Of a DNA stretch of 64,000 nucleotides, positions 8,420 through 16,619 are shown in pieces. Below the pieces are notes generated by a model that had not been told where the DNA came from, ran no database searches, and saw only the letters and a program-made list of their open reading frames with translations. Numbering within the stretch: position 1 is the first letter of the stretch; every line of letters begins with the position of its first letter. The translations under genes were made by a program, and so were the position numbers. The stretch lies in the NCBI GenBank assembly GCA_963837345.1, contig CAWIMX010000001.1, positions 2,108,001 through 2,172,000 of the forward strand, in the 5' to 3' direction. The DNA comes from CAWIMX01 sp963837345 (lineage in GTDB: Bacteria; Acidobacteriota; Vicinamibacteria; Vicinamibacterales; CAVVIG01).

Positions 8420-9331
8420 ATGGGTACCAGCTACGGCGTCTCGCCTGGATCCGCCGTTGAAGTCGAGAGGGATGGCCGTCTCGTTCCGCTGTTCCCTGTC
8501 TTGTCGAGCCTCACGAGCGATCGAGTGAAGTGGGACGGCGTGACGCTGCACTCTTTCCAGGACATCCCGGCGTGTCAGATCCCAGACCACGTGCACCCCA
8601 CGCACACGCTCAGCCTGCTCACGAGTCCAGGCGCGAACGTTGCGTGGACGACCGGCGGGCGGACACGACGTGCGCCAAACGCGGCGGGCAATCTCTACTT
8701 GCTGCCTGCAGGTACCCGCGATCGCCTGGGCTGGGATGCGCCGACGAGCCGCGTTGTGGTGACCGTCGAGTCCCGCATCATCGCGAAGGCGTTTGAAGAG
8801 ACGGCTCACCGCAACACGGTTGATCTGGTCGAGCATTGGACGCTGCACGACCAGCATCTCGCACGGTTGATGCTGGCTCTCCACGCCGACCTTGCTGACG
8901 GGTCACCAGCTGGGCGACTCTATGGCGAATCGCTGAGTCTCGCGCTCGCTGTGTACCTGGCGCGGCGCTACGGGGTGCCGAACCACACTTCATCCGAACC
9001 CAGCGGTGGACTGCCTGGCCATCGCCTGCGGCTGGTCGTCGACTACGTGCACGCGCACCTCAACCACGACATCCCTCTGGCGGATCTGGCCAGTGTCGCG
9101 GGCATGAGCCCGCACTACTTCACTGAACTGTTCCGCAAGAGTACGGGACAAACGCCGCACCAGTTCGTGCTGACCGAGCGTGTCGAGCGGGCCAAACGAC
9201 TGCTGCGGAATCCGAAGCTGACGACCCTGGATGTGGCCATCCTTGTCGGCTTCGCTGATGCGAGCCACTTCACGAAGGTGTTCCGGCGGGCAGTTGGCGT
9301 GACGCCGAGCCGATTTCGCGCCAATCTCTGA
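8420..9331 (+). CDS. AraC-family transcriptional regulator
   Basis: 303 aa from the ATG at 8420; open frame extends further left but is not protein-like. Residues 30-120 form a cupin-like sensor domain (PDHVHPTHTLSLL, then LYLLPAGTRDRLGW). Residues 200-303 carry the two-HTH AraC domain: IPLADLASVAGMSPHYFTELFRKSTGQTPHQFV and the signature LDVAILVGFADASHFTKVFRRAVGVTPSRFR. The ligand is unknown. Local context suggests control of the neighbouring esterase, now broken, or of the sigma-54 activator that starts 107 bases downstream on the same strand. Confidence 0.9.
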   Translation: MGTSYGVSPGSAVEVERDGRLVPLFPVLSSLTSDRVKWDGVTLHSFQDIPACQIPDHVHPTHTLSLLTSPGANVAWTTGGRTRRAPNAAGNLYLLPAGTRDRLGWDAPTSRVVVTVESRIIAKAFEETAHRNTVDLVEHWTLHDQHLARLMLALHADLADGSPAGRLYGESLSLALAVYLARRYGVPNHTSSEPSGGLPGHRLRLVVDYVHAHLNHDIPLADLASVAGMSPHYFTELFRKSTGQTPHQFVLTERVERAKRLLRNPKLTTLDVAILVGFADASHFTKVFRRAVGVTPSRFRANL

Positions 9332-9437
9332 GAAACTGTCAAGTCCCGTCACAAAATCGGATGATTGGACCAGAGATTGGTTCTTTAGACCAGCGTCCCA
9401 GTCCTGCTTGACGTTCAATCAACGTTCGAGGTGCACC

Positions 9438-11030
9438 ATGGACCTTGAAGCGTTGCAGGACGTGGCACTAGCCGGGGCTGGCGAGCAGTCGCTCGAGGGC
9501 GTCCTTACTCGTGTCGTGGAGGGCCTGCGACGCCAGGACGGTGTCGCGCTGGCACGTATCTGGTTGATCGATCGAGGCGATCGCTGCTCCCTGTGCCCAC
9601 TCGGCTCGGTCTGTGTGGATCGGAGCCGATGCCTGCATCTCGTCGCGAGCGGCGGTCGCGCCCTCGACGGCGAGAGGGATTGGTCGGAGACCGACGGCCG
9701 CTTCGCTCGACTGCCGCTCGCGGTGAGGAAAGTCGGAACGATTGCGGCGACCGGGACCGGTCTGGTCCTCAACGATGTCGCGTCAGATCACTGGGCAGAC
9801 CCCGACTGGATCGCCGGTGAACGCATCGTCTCCTTCGCGGGCCAGCCGCTCATGTTCCGAGGGGAGACATTGGGTGTCGTCGCGATCTTTCGACGCGCAC
9901 CGATCAGCTCGGATGAATTCCGGTGGTTGCGGGCTTTGGCCGACTACGTGGCTGTGGCCCTTGCGCACGCACGCACATTTTCAGAAAACGGACAGTTGCG
10001 CGAACGGCTCGAGCGCGAAAACACCTATCTCCGTGAGGAGGTCGATACCGCGCTGGCGTTCGGCCGTGTGATCGGCCGGAATCGTGCTTTGCGACGTGTG
10101 CTCAAGCAGGTTGAGGTCGTCGCCGGGACCGATGCAACGGTGCTCATCCTCGGGGAGTCGGGAACCGGCAAAGAACTGATTGCCCGCGAAATACAGGAGC
10201 GAGGCAGACGTGTGGGTCGTCCATTTGTCCGTGTCAACTGCAGCGCCATTCCGCGCGAGATGTTCGAGAATGAGTTCTTCGGACACGTGCGTGGTGCGTT
10301 CACCGGGGCGCTCCGAGACCGAGCAGGACGCTTCGAGGTGGCCAACGGCGGCACAATCTTCCTCGATGAACTGGGAGACCTGCCTCTGGACCTGCAGCCC
10401 AAGCTCCTTCGAGTGCTGCAGGAGGGGCAGTACGAGCGACTCGGTGAGGATCGAACCCGGGAAACGGACGTACGTGTGATTGGCGCAACAAACCACAATC
10501 TGGAAACGCTCGTACATACCGGTCGATTTCGCGAGGACCTGTTCTATCGCCTGAGCGTGTTCCCGATTGAGGTGCCGCCGTTGCGCGCTCGACGTGATGA
10601 TGTCCCTCTGCTCGCGATGCACTTTGTGACGGCATGCGCGAAGAAGCTGGGCGTCCCGGTGCCCCGTGTGTCGGAGGGTGCTGTCGAACGCCTGAAGCAC
10701 TACGACTGGCCCGGCAATGTTCGAGAGCTGCAGAACGTGATCGAGCGGGCCGTAATCCTCGCCGCGGGGGGCAAGTTGCGCTTGGGTACTGGCCTCAATC
10801 CTGTGAATGCGAAGACCAATGCCTCCACATCCGACCCGGATTCCAATGATGCCATCATCACGGACGCTGAATGGCGACGTCGGGAGCGATCGAACCTCGT
10901 CGCGGCCCTGCGGCACGCCGGCGGCCGGATCTACGGAGCCGCCGGCGCCGCGTCACTGCTTGGCGTGAAGCCCTCGACGTTGTCGTCGCGGCTCAAGTCA
11001 CTGGGTATCCAGGCGGGCAGTATTCATTGA
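9438..11030 (+). CDS. Sigma-54-dependent activator with Cys-rich GAF sensor
   Basis: 530 aa from the ATG at 9438 (GAGGTG before it). A GAF domain covers residues 15-180. The AAA+ domain (about 210-450) has Walker A GESGTGKE (239-246), the sigma-54 contact loop GAFTGA (286-291), Walker B GGTIFLDELGDL and the GNVRELQNVIERA segment. A Fis-type HTH ends the protein (AASLLGVKPSTLSSRLKSLGI). The GAF domain contains four cysteines, C50-x2-C53-x5-C59-x5-C65, which could hold a metal or Fe-S centre and act as a redox or gas sensor; that part is inference. It would open sigma-54 promoters on signal. No target cluster is obvious next door. Confidence 0.93.
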   Translation: MDLEALQDVALAGAGEQSLEGVLTRVVEGLRRQDGVALARIWLIDRGDRCSLCPLGSVCVDRSRCLHLVASGGRALDGERDWSETDGRFARLPLAVRKVGTIAATGTGLVLNDVASDHWADPDWIAGERIVSFAGQPLMFRGETLGVVAIFRRAPISSDEFRWLRALADYVAVALAHARTFSENGQLRERLERENTYLREEVDTALAFGRVIGRNRALRRVLKQVEVVAGTDATVLILGESGTGKELIAREIQERGRRVGRPFVRVNCSAIPREMFENEFFGHVRGAFTGALRDRAGRFEVANGGTIFLDELGDLPLDLQPKLLRVLQEGQYERLGEDRTRETDVRVIGATNHNLETLVHTGRFREDLFYRLSVFPIEVPPLRARRDDVPLLAMHFVTACAKKLGVPVPRVSEGAVERLKHYDWPGNVRELQNVIERAVILAAGGKLRLGTGLNPVNAKTNASTSDPDSNDAIITDAEWRRRERSNLVAALRHAGGRIYGAAGAASLLGVKPSTLSSRLKSLGIQAGSIH

Positions 11031-11115
11031 TCGCTGACACGGGCGCGTCTGCACGCGCTCGTCCGCAATGGTGCCCCGGCCGGGCCGGCGTCCTCGATCA
11101 TGTCTGGAGCCTCGC

Positions 11116-12312
11116 TCAGGCCGCTTCAGCGAATCCCTCCAGCGCCGAATACTGCCGTTCGAGCTCCCGACCGATCAAGGGCACGAAGAGCGGGAAGAGC
11201 CGATCGCGCATCCATTGCCCGAAGGGACCCATTGGTTTGAGCTGACGCACGTCGTTCTCCGCTGCCTGTCGAACCGTCCGCTCGGCACGGACGCGGAGCC
11301 GCGCTTCCGCTTCGACGAACACGTCGGCAAACGCGCGCCCTTCCGCCAGTCGCTGCCCGACCATCATCGCGTCTTCGAGCGCCAGCGACGCGCCCTGGCC
11401 CCCGGCCGGGCTCATCGCGTGAGCCGCGTCGCCGAGCAGCATGACGCGGCCGGAATGCCACGTCGGGATCGAAGGCACGTCGTAAATGGCCGTGCGCATG
11501 ATGCTCGACGTCGTCGAGACGAGTGCTTCGACGGGGCCCGACCAGCCGCAAAACGCCTCCATCACGCGCGTGCGCATCTCGTCGTCGGAAACGGCCTGGA
11601 GCGCCTCGCGTGCCAGCTCGCGCTTCTGGGGCAGATGGCTCCACCAGCCCCATTGCAGCTCGGGATACGAGATCGTGGCGTAGCCGAACTGCAGTCGCGG
11701 ACCGACGGTGAATGTCAGCTGGTGGGCGGCCCCGCGGGGAAACGGCCCGACGGAGGCTGATTCCGAGAAGCCACCGACGCCGATCACCCCGGTGTATCGC
11801 GGGCGCGCGTGTGCCGGGAGGATCAGGCCACGGACACGTGAATGCACGCCGTCGGCCGCCAGCAGCACATCGCCTTCCGCGGAGCTGCCATCGTCGAAGT
11901 GAGCGACGATCGCATCGGCGTCGTTTTCGATGTGGCTCAACCGCTTGCCGTAAGCGATGGCCACGCCACGCCGCGCCGTCTCCTCGAGGAGAATCTGGTG
12001 AAACGCGGCGCGCCGGATCGTGACGCCGAAACCCGCTCGGCGGAGGTTGATGCGCCCGATGGGACGGCCCTGGGAGTTTCGAAACATGAACTCGCTCGAT
12101 GGCGCACCTGCCGCGGCGACCCGGTCGGCGAGTCCGAGTGCGCGCATCACGCGCATCCCGTTCGGGGCAATCTGGAATCCACCGCCGATGGTGGCCGGCG
12201 CAGGATGGGCTTCGAAGATCAGCGGCTCGATGCCGCCTCGTTGGAGAAACAGCGCAACCGCGGGGCCCGCGATTCCGCCACCGACGATGAGGGCTCGTTG
12301 TGTGTGCTTCAT
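11116..12312 (-). CDS. FAD-dependent monooxygenase (class A flavoprotein)
   Basis: 398 aa; the ATG at 12312 places the dinucleotide fold at the usual distance from the N-terminus. Marks: GxGxxG motif ALIVGGGIAGPAVALFLQRGG (first FAD contact), the DG motif LLAADGVHSRVR and the second FAD motif GRVMLLGDAAHAMSPAGGQGASLALEDA. The length suits the salicylate hydroxylase/UbiH-like group, which hydroxylates aromatic or polyketide-like substrates with NAD(P)H and O2. It is divergent from a LysR gene across about 60 bases that hold palindromes, a classic regulator-target pair. Confidence 0.9.
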   Translation of the reverse strand: MKHTQRALIVGGGIAGPAVALFLQRGGIEPLIFEAHPAPATIGGGFQIAPNGMRVMRALGLADRVAAAGAPSSEFMFRNSQGRPIGRINLRRAGFGVTIRRAAFHQILLEETARRGVAIAYGKRLSHIENDADAIVAHFDDGSSAEGDVLLAADGVHSRVRGLILPAHARPRYTGVIGVGGFSESASVGPFPRGAAHQLTFTVGPRLQFGYATISYPELQWGWWSHLPQKRELAREALQAVSDDEMRTRVMEAFCGWSGPVEALVSTTSSIMRTAIYDVPSIPTWHSGRVMLLGDAAHAMSPAGGQGASLALEDAMMVGQRLAEGRAFADVFVEAEARLRVRAERTVRQAAENDVRQLKPMGPFGQWMRDRLFPLFVPLIGRELERQYSALEGFAEAA

Positions 12313-12357
12313 GGGCCCACGATACGAGGCGTCTGATATTTTCACCAGTCATGGTTC

Positions 12358-12382
12358 ATGATAGAGATCATCATGGCCATGA
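12358..12382. promoter_or_regulatory. Nested palindromes between LysR gene and FAD monooxygenase gene
   Basis: ATGAT-agag-ATCAT (12358-12371) runs directly into the perfect 12-bp palindrome TCATGGCCATGA (12371-12382), which contains the proposed LysR start codon. The position in the divergent promoter suits LysR autoregulation and activation of the monooxygenase; the exact site is a guess. Confidence 0.4.
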
Positions 12383-13290
12383 ATCTATCCGCCGTCGACC
12401 TGAACCTCTTTCTCGTGCTGCATGCGGTGCTCGAAGAGCGCAGCGCGACGCGCGCCGCCGCCCGCCTGCACGTGACGCAGTCCGCCGTCAGCAATGCGCT
12501 GGCGCGACTTCGAGAGATGCTGGGCGATCCGCTGGTCGTTCGGAGCGGCCGCGGACTCGTGCCCACGCCCCGGGCCGAAGAACTGGCGCCGCTGCTGCGG
12601 GAGGTCACCGATCGCATCGCGCTGGCTCTGGATCGCCGTGGGTTCGTGCCCGAAGAAAGCACGCGCACGTTCACGATCGCCTTGGCCGACAGCCATCAGG
12701 TGTGCGAAGTCCCACGGATCGCGCGGGCGTTTGCCAGGCGCCTGCCGCGCGCGAGCTTGCGGGTCGTGAGCGCCGACTACCTGGCTGCGACCGATGGGTT
12801 GGCGAGCGGAGACGTCGACCTGGCGTTTGTGCCCGAACTCAGCGTGCAGCCAGGGATGCGTTCAAGCGCCCTGTTCGAAGAGCGTGCGGCGCTGGTTGTT
12901 CGCCGGGATCACCCGCGCGTTCGCCGGCGCATGACACGCGAGCTGTTCAATGAGCTGCCCCACATCGATGTACACGTCGTGCTCGGTCGTCCAGGCACTG
13001 GTCACCGCGTGGCCGAGCGCGGCTGGGCCCAGGCGCGCGTCCGTCGGCGCGTGGTCCTGACCGTCCCGTATTTCATCACGGCCGCGCTCGCGGCCGCGGC
13101 CACGGACTGCGTGGCGGGGCTGCCGGATCGGATGGCTGCCCTGTGCACACGGCTTCTGCCGCTGAAGATCGTCGCGGCGACGTTCCCGCTTCCCTCGATG
13201 ACGACCGTCATGGTCTGGCACCAACGGACGGACGCCGATCCCGGTGCGCGCACGTTGCGTCAGGTGGTGAGCGAGGTGGTCGCGAGCTGA
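12373..13290 (+). CDS. LysR-family transcriptional regulator
   Basis: 305 aa. The N-terminal winged HTH (residues 5-65: LNLFLVLHAVLEERSATRAAARLHVTQSAVSNALARLREM) is canonical, followed by a PBP2-like effector domain (residues 90-290) with the NodD/SyrM-type pattern of short lobes. Start options at 12358, 12373 and 12379 differ by a few residues. Its likely target is the divergent flavin monooxygenase, with an aromatic compound as probable inducer by analogy. Convergent with the Crp-type gene at its end. Confidence 0.92.
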   Translation: MAMNLSAVDLNLFLVLHAVLEERSATRAAARLHVTQSAVSNALARLREMLGDPLVVRSGRGLVPTPRAEELAPLLREVTDRIALALDRRGFVPEESTRTFTIALADSHQVCEVPRIARAFARRLPRASLRVVSADYLAATDGLASGDVDLAFVPELSVQPGMRSSALFEERAALVVRRDHPRVRRRMTRELFNELPHIDVHVVLGRPGTGHRVAERGWAQARVRRRVVLTVPYFITAALAAAATDCVAGLPDRMAALCTRLLPLKIVAATFPLPSMTTVMVWHQRTDADPGARTLRQVVSEVVAS

Positions 13291-13351
13291 GGGAACGTCG
13301 CCCGCAACGACGACGCGTCCATCCGGCTGAAGGGAATCGTCGGCGGCGTGC

Positions 13352-14056
13352 TCACCCCGTGCGGGACCAGAGCTCGACACTCAGCTTGAGCGGATCGAGG
13401 AGCTCGATGCGGCCTGGCGACGTGCGGACCAGTGATGCGGCACGAAGCTCATGGAGGACGCGCGCCACGACCTCTCGAACAGATCCCACGCTGTTCGCGA
13501 GCTCCTGCTGGCTCGCACGGGCGATGAGGCGACCGTCACCGGCCGGTCGTGACACGGCCAAGTCGAGCAAATGCCGGACGACGCGCTGGCGGACAGTTGC
13601 GAACGTGTTTCCCGCCAGCTCCTCGAGGACATCGTACAGACGGTGGACCGATTCCTCAGCGAAGGCCCAGGCGACCGCCGCGTCCGCCCGGGCGAGATTC
13701 CTTGCGCGTGTTGCGTCCATGAAGTACACAGTGCTGTCGGTCACCGCCTGCACGAAGACGGGCGCGGGACCGCCGACCAGCGCCGGCGCACCGATGAGGC
13801 CGCTCCGGCGAACATAGCGCACCGTGACCTCGCGACCGTCGCTGGTGTTCATGTAGACGCGCAGAAGGCCCTGAACGACGACGCCGACGCGCTCCTGATC
13901 GGCCTCGGCATAGACGGTCAGCCCTGCGGGGAAATCCGACAGCCTGCCGCCCGCCGCCAGACGCTCTGCCGTCTCTGCGGGCAGGGAGGCCCAAGGACCG
14001 CCGCGCAACAGGGACACCGCGAGATCCTGCGAGTGCCGGGAGACGGGCGCCTGCAT
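13352..14056 (-). CDS. Crp/Fnr-family transcriptional regulator
   Basis: 234 aa from the ATG at 14056, preceded by AGAGGTG; longer starts to 14140 lack a ribosome site. An N-terminal cyclic-nucleotide-binding jelly roll spans residues 20-125 (LSDFPAGLTVYAEADQ; VVVQGLLRVYM). The C-terminal winged HTH spans 150-215 (LIARASQQELANSVGSVREVVARVLHELR, then LVRTSPGRIELLD). No Fnr-type cysteine cluster is present, and the cAMP-contact residues are not clearly conserved, so the signal is open. 138 bases downstream of the membrane-protein gene on the same strand. Confidence 0.9.
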   Translation of the reverse strand: MQAPVSRHSQDLAVSLLRGGPWASLPAETAERLAAGGRLSDFPAGLTVYAEADQERVGVVVQGLLRVYMNTSDGREVTVRYVRRSGLIGAPALVGGPAPVFVQAVTDSTVYFMDATRARNLARADAAVAWAFAEESVHRLYDVLEELAGNTFATVRQRVVRHLLDLAVSRPAGDGRLIARASQQELANSVGSVREVVARVLHELRAASLVRTSPGRIELLDPLKLSVELWSRTG

Positions 14057-14194
14057 CCGCACCTCTGCGCCACAGGTTACTCCGAATCGTGAGCTCGGTC
14101 TGGCGGCGTCTCGCAACGCGGTGCCTGCGCCGGCGATCACCGGCGCTTCCGCGGCTTTGAGCCTGCGCTGCCTGCCGGGCCAGCGCCGAGCAGG

Positions 14195-14896
14195 TCAATG
14201 CGCCGACGAGATGAGCGATCTGCGGCCGAGTTGGCGTGCATGGTGCGTCGATCCCTTTCGACCAGCGAACACGCCGACCAGCACCAGCGTCGTCGCGATC
14301 TGGACGAGGATCAGCGTGACGAGCGCCAGCGGGCGGCCGGCAAGAAATCGTTCCGGTCCTGAAATCGCCGCAGAGAACAGCGAGAGGTTCGCGAGGTTGC
14401 CGAGCACGACGAGCGCCAGCAGCGGACGCCCGCCCCGGAAGACCCGCCAGCAGAACAGGCCATAGATCATCTCGAGCGTGAAGCCCCACATCGGCGCACG
14501 ATCGTAGAGGCCGGCGCCGAGTGCGATGCTGCTGCCGGGATAGAGCACGATGTCCGGCGCGTGCGTCAGGAGATCGAGCAGGAGGTGCGAGACGATCCCG
14601 ACTCCGACGGCGCGTCCGAGCGTCGCGCGGCCGAGCCCCTTCTCGAGGACCAGCCACGCGATCAGCGCGCCGCCTACGGCGGTTGCGACCGAGTGGGAGT
14701 ACGGCATGGAGGCGAGGTGCACGTCAGCGACGCTGCGCACGACAGGTTCGGTTGTCGTGCGCTCGATGCCGGCGAAGTTGAGCGCGACCCACACGAGCTC
14801 CATGGCCTGAACCGACAGGAGCAGCGGCGGAAGCGACACGGATGGGAAGCGCCGTTTGATCAGCAGCGCGGTGGCGGCATGGTCGACAGCAAACAT
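14195..14896 (-). CDS. Multi-pass membrane protein, YdjM/metal-dependent hydrolase-like
   Basis: 233 aa with a strong AAAGGAGG ribosome site seven bases before the ATG. About six membrane segments alternate with short loops. Early DHAATALLIKRRFP and the later HLLLDLLTHAPDIVLYPG (His and Asp near a membrane edge) match the YdjM-like 'membrane-bound metal-dependent hydrolase' family, where these His/Asp residues are conserved. The biochemical role of that family is not established. Upstream is a repeat-bearing gap, downstream a Crp-type gene. Confidence 0.7.
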   Translation of the reverse strand: MFAVDHAATALLIKRRFPSVSLPPLLLSVQAMELVWVALNFAGIERTTTEPVVRSVADVHLASMPYSHSVATAVGGALIAWLVLEKGLGRATLGRAVGVGIVSHLLLDLLTHAPDIVLYPGSSIALGAGLYDRAPMWGFTLEMIYGLFCWRVFRGGRPLLALVVLGNLANLSLFSAAISGPERFLAGRPLALVTLILVQIATTLVLVGVFAGRKGSTHHARQLGRRSLISSAH

Positions 14897-15289
14897 CGGA
14901 CCTCCTTTCGCTGTCCATTGTGGTGAGGACGCGTTCAGGGGGCTGTGACTTTGGTCACGCGTTGCGCGATCGGGGCCGCGAGCTCATCCGAAGCGAATCG
15001 AGAATGTCCGCGCCGCTGCGCGTGCAACGGTCGACTCGAGCAAACCCCGTGCTCAATCTGTTGCAGACCGCTCGCAAGTGGTTGATGTTAAACACCCAAA
15101 CGTTCCAACCCACTTTCTCATCAACAGGTTCCGCGACAACGATATCCCTCGGCAGGTTGCCGTCACTGAGGCTCTTCACCAGGGTTTCAGCGGCGTATGT
15201 GACACAGTTCTGACAAGACCGACGACGACCTACGCGGACGCGTACTGACACACATCCAACCTCATAGGGGTGTCGCATCGGATGGGATC
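14897..15289. other. Gene-free gap with tRNA-leader-like and short repeat sequences
   Basis: No supported gene. Around 15056-15087 the segment GACCGCTCGCAAGT followed by TGAT and TAAA resembles the leader of the partial tRNA-Ser copy near 19633, but no tRNA sequence follows it. A short interspersed repeat lies at 15181-15215. The gap looks like the left junction of the accessory zone. Confidence 0.5.
15181..15215 (+). repeat. Short interspersed repeat, copy A
   Basis: About 35 bases with the core GTATGTGACACAGTTCTGACA, preceded by AGGGTTTCAGCGGC. Close copies occur at 17615 and 19818. It sits 75 bases past the stop of the TetR gene. Confidence 0.65.
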
Positions 15290-15943
15290 CTACGTCCTGC
15301 GCTCGGGAGGCCTGGCAACTGTGGTCGGCAGCGGATGAAGCTGCAGAAACGCAACGGCAGCATCGCGGGCGCGAGCCTCGATTGCGCCCGGGGTCGGCCG
15401 ATGTGTGACACGGAGCAGGAGACTGATCAACAGATCGCGCCACAGCAGCCCCGCAAACTGGTCGGCGAGCTCCACCGGGCGGCCATCGATCAATCCGGCC
15501 GCGTGCGCGTCGGTCATGATGTGACGCAACGCGGCGCGGCTTGCCTCACGCCCGACGGAATCGAGCGTCCGCGCCACCTCGGGCGCTTGTACCGCCTCGG
15601 CGATCGCGAGGCGGAAGACCGCCACCACAGCGGGGTCGCTGACCTCCCGCACGGTTTGGATCCCGAACGTCGTCAACACGTGCGCCAGCGTCGCGCGGTC
15701 GCGCAGCATCGGCATGTTGGCGGACGCCTGGAGTCGTTTGGCGCGCTCCCCGATGGCCGTAACCAGCATCTTCTGTTTGTTGCCGACGAGCGCGTAAAGC
15801 TCCCGCTTCGATACCCGAGCACGCGTGGCAATCTCGAGCGTGCTCGTCGCGGCGTAGCCGCGTTCGACGAATGCCTCGAACGCCGCAGCCAGGATGCGCT
15901 CGCGCACACCTGCTGAGCCTTGGCGGTCTTTCCGTCTTGACAT
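15290..15943 (-). CDS. TetR-family transcriptional regulator
   Basis: 217 aa from the ATG at 15943. The N-terminal HTH (residues 12-58: ILAAAFEAFVERGYAATSTLEIATRARVSKRELYALVGNK) is typical TetR. The rest is an all-helical ligand/dimer domain with a C-terminal TetR_C-like region (REVSDPAVVAVFRLAIAEA). Two equal inverted repeats, GGTAC-N6-GTACC, lie directly before its start and before the divergent membrane-protein gene. I therefore infer autorepression and control of that gene. The ligand is unknown. Confidence 0.92.
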   Translation of the reverse strand: MSRRKDRQGSAGVRERILAAAFEAFVERGYAATSTLEIATRARVSKRELYALVGNKQKMLVTAIGERAKRLQASANMPMLRDRATLAHVLTTFGIQTVREVSDPAVVAVFRLAIAEAVQAPEVARTLDSVGREASRAALRHIMTDAHAAGLIDGRPVELADQFAGLLWRDLLISLLLRVTHRPTPGAIEARARDAAVAFLQLHPLPTTVARPPERRT

Positions 15944-15944
15944 T

Positions 15945-15960
15945 GGTACCGAATAGTACC
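15945..15960. promoter_or_regulatory. TetR operator candidate 1 (GGTAC-N6-GTACC)
   Basis: Perfect 5-bp arms around CGAATA, two bases upstream of the tetR-type start codon. Occupation would block the TetR transcript. Confidence 0.65.
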
Positions 15961-15975
15961 ACACTCCGATCGAGT

Positions 15976-15991
15976 GGTACCAAGTGGTACC
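15976..15991. promoter_or_regulatory. TetR operator candidate 2 (GGTAC-N6-GTACC)
   Basis: Same arms and spacing as candidate 1, around CAAGTG. The centres are 31 bp apart, about three helical turns, so two dimers could bind one DNA face. It ends 23 bases before the divergent gene's ATG. Confidence 0.65.
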
Positions 15992-16014
15992 ACCGACGTG
16001 CAATAGGAGGTCAC

Positions 16015-16536
16015 ATGACGTCGGAAACCATCTTCCAAATTCATCTCGCTCTCGGGTACGTCGCCTGGCTGCTTTGCTTCGGAGTGTACGTTCTGCCGAA
16101 ACTCCAGGCGATGGACCGGGTCGAAGCGCATCGCGCGATCGCGACCCTGCACAGCTTCCGATTCTTTGGGCTCGTCTTCATCCTTCCAGGCGTAGTCGGC
16201 CCGCACCTGCAACCCGACTTCGCATCGTTCGCGGCCCACTGGGATCTGACAACCGGCGTGCTGGCGATGCTCGCCCTTCTCACCGTACGGGTACGTCCGC
16301 TGTTTTGGCTGTTCGTCATCGCGTTCAATCTCGTGGGCACATCGGACCTGATCCTCGATTACTACCACGCGATCCGGGTCGGCCTTCCTGCGGCAGCGGG
16401 GCAATTGGGCGCCGCGTACGTGATTCCCGTCATCTACGTGCCCGCGCTGATGATCTCGCACATTGTCGCCTTCTATTTGCTGACGCGCCGCCAGCCGAAG
16501 GCTGTTTGGACAATCGCCGGCGAAGCCGTCGCCTAG
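16015..16536 (+). CDS. Small multi-pass membrane protein, TetR-linked
   Basis: 173 aa, ATG at 16015 with AGGAGG five bases upstream. Four to five hydrophobic segments: IHLALGYVAWLLCFGVYVLP, FFGLVFILPGVVG, LTTGVLAMLALLTV, PLFWLFVIAFNLVGTSDLIL and YVIPVIYVPALMISHIVAF. I do not recognise a named family. The charged or polar residues buried in the segments (LVGTSDLILDYYHA) hint at a transporter or redox role. Divergent from the TetR gene across two matched operators, so it is the probable regulated gene. Confidence 0.75.
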   Translation: MTSETIFQIHLALGYVAWLLCFGVYVLPKLQAMDRVEAHRAIATLHSFRFFGLVFILPGVVGPHLQPDFASFAAHWDLTTGVLAMLALLTVRVRPLFWLFVIAFNLVGTSDLILDYYHAIRVGLPAAAGQLGAAYVIPVIYVPALMISHIVAFYLLTRRQPKAVWTIAGEAVA

Positions 16537-16619
16537 CTAAGCCAGGCGCTCTCCCGATCGAGCCGCACGAACCTACTTGATCCACGAGGAGGGCAGAACC
16601 GCTCGCCCTCGCCGAGTCC

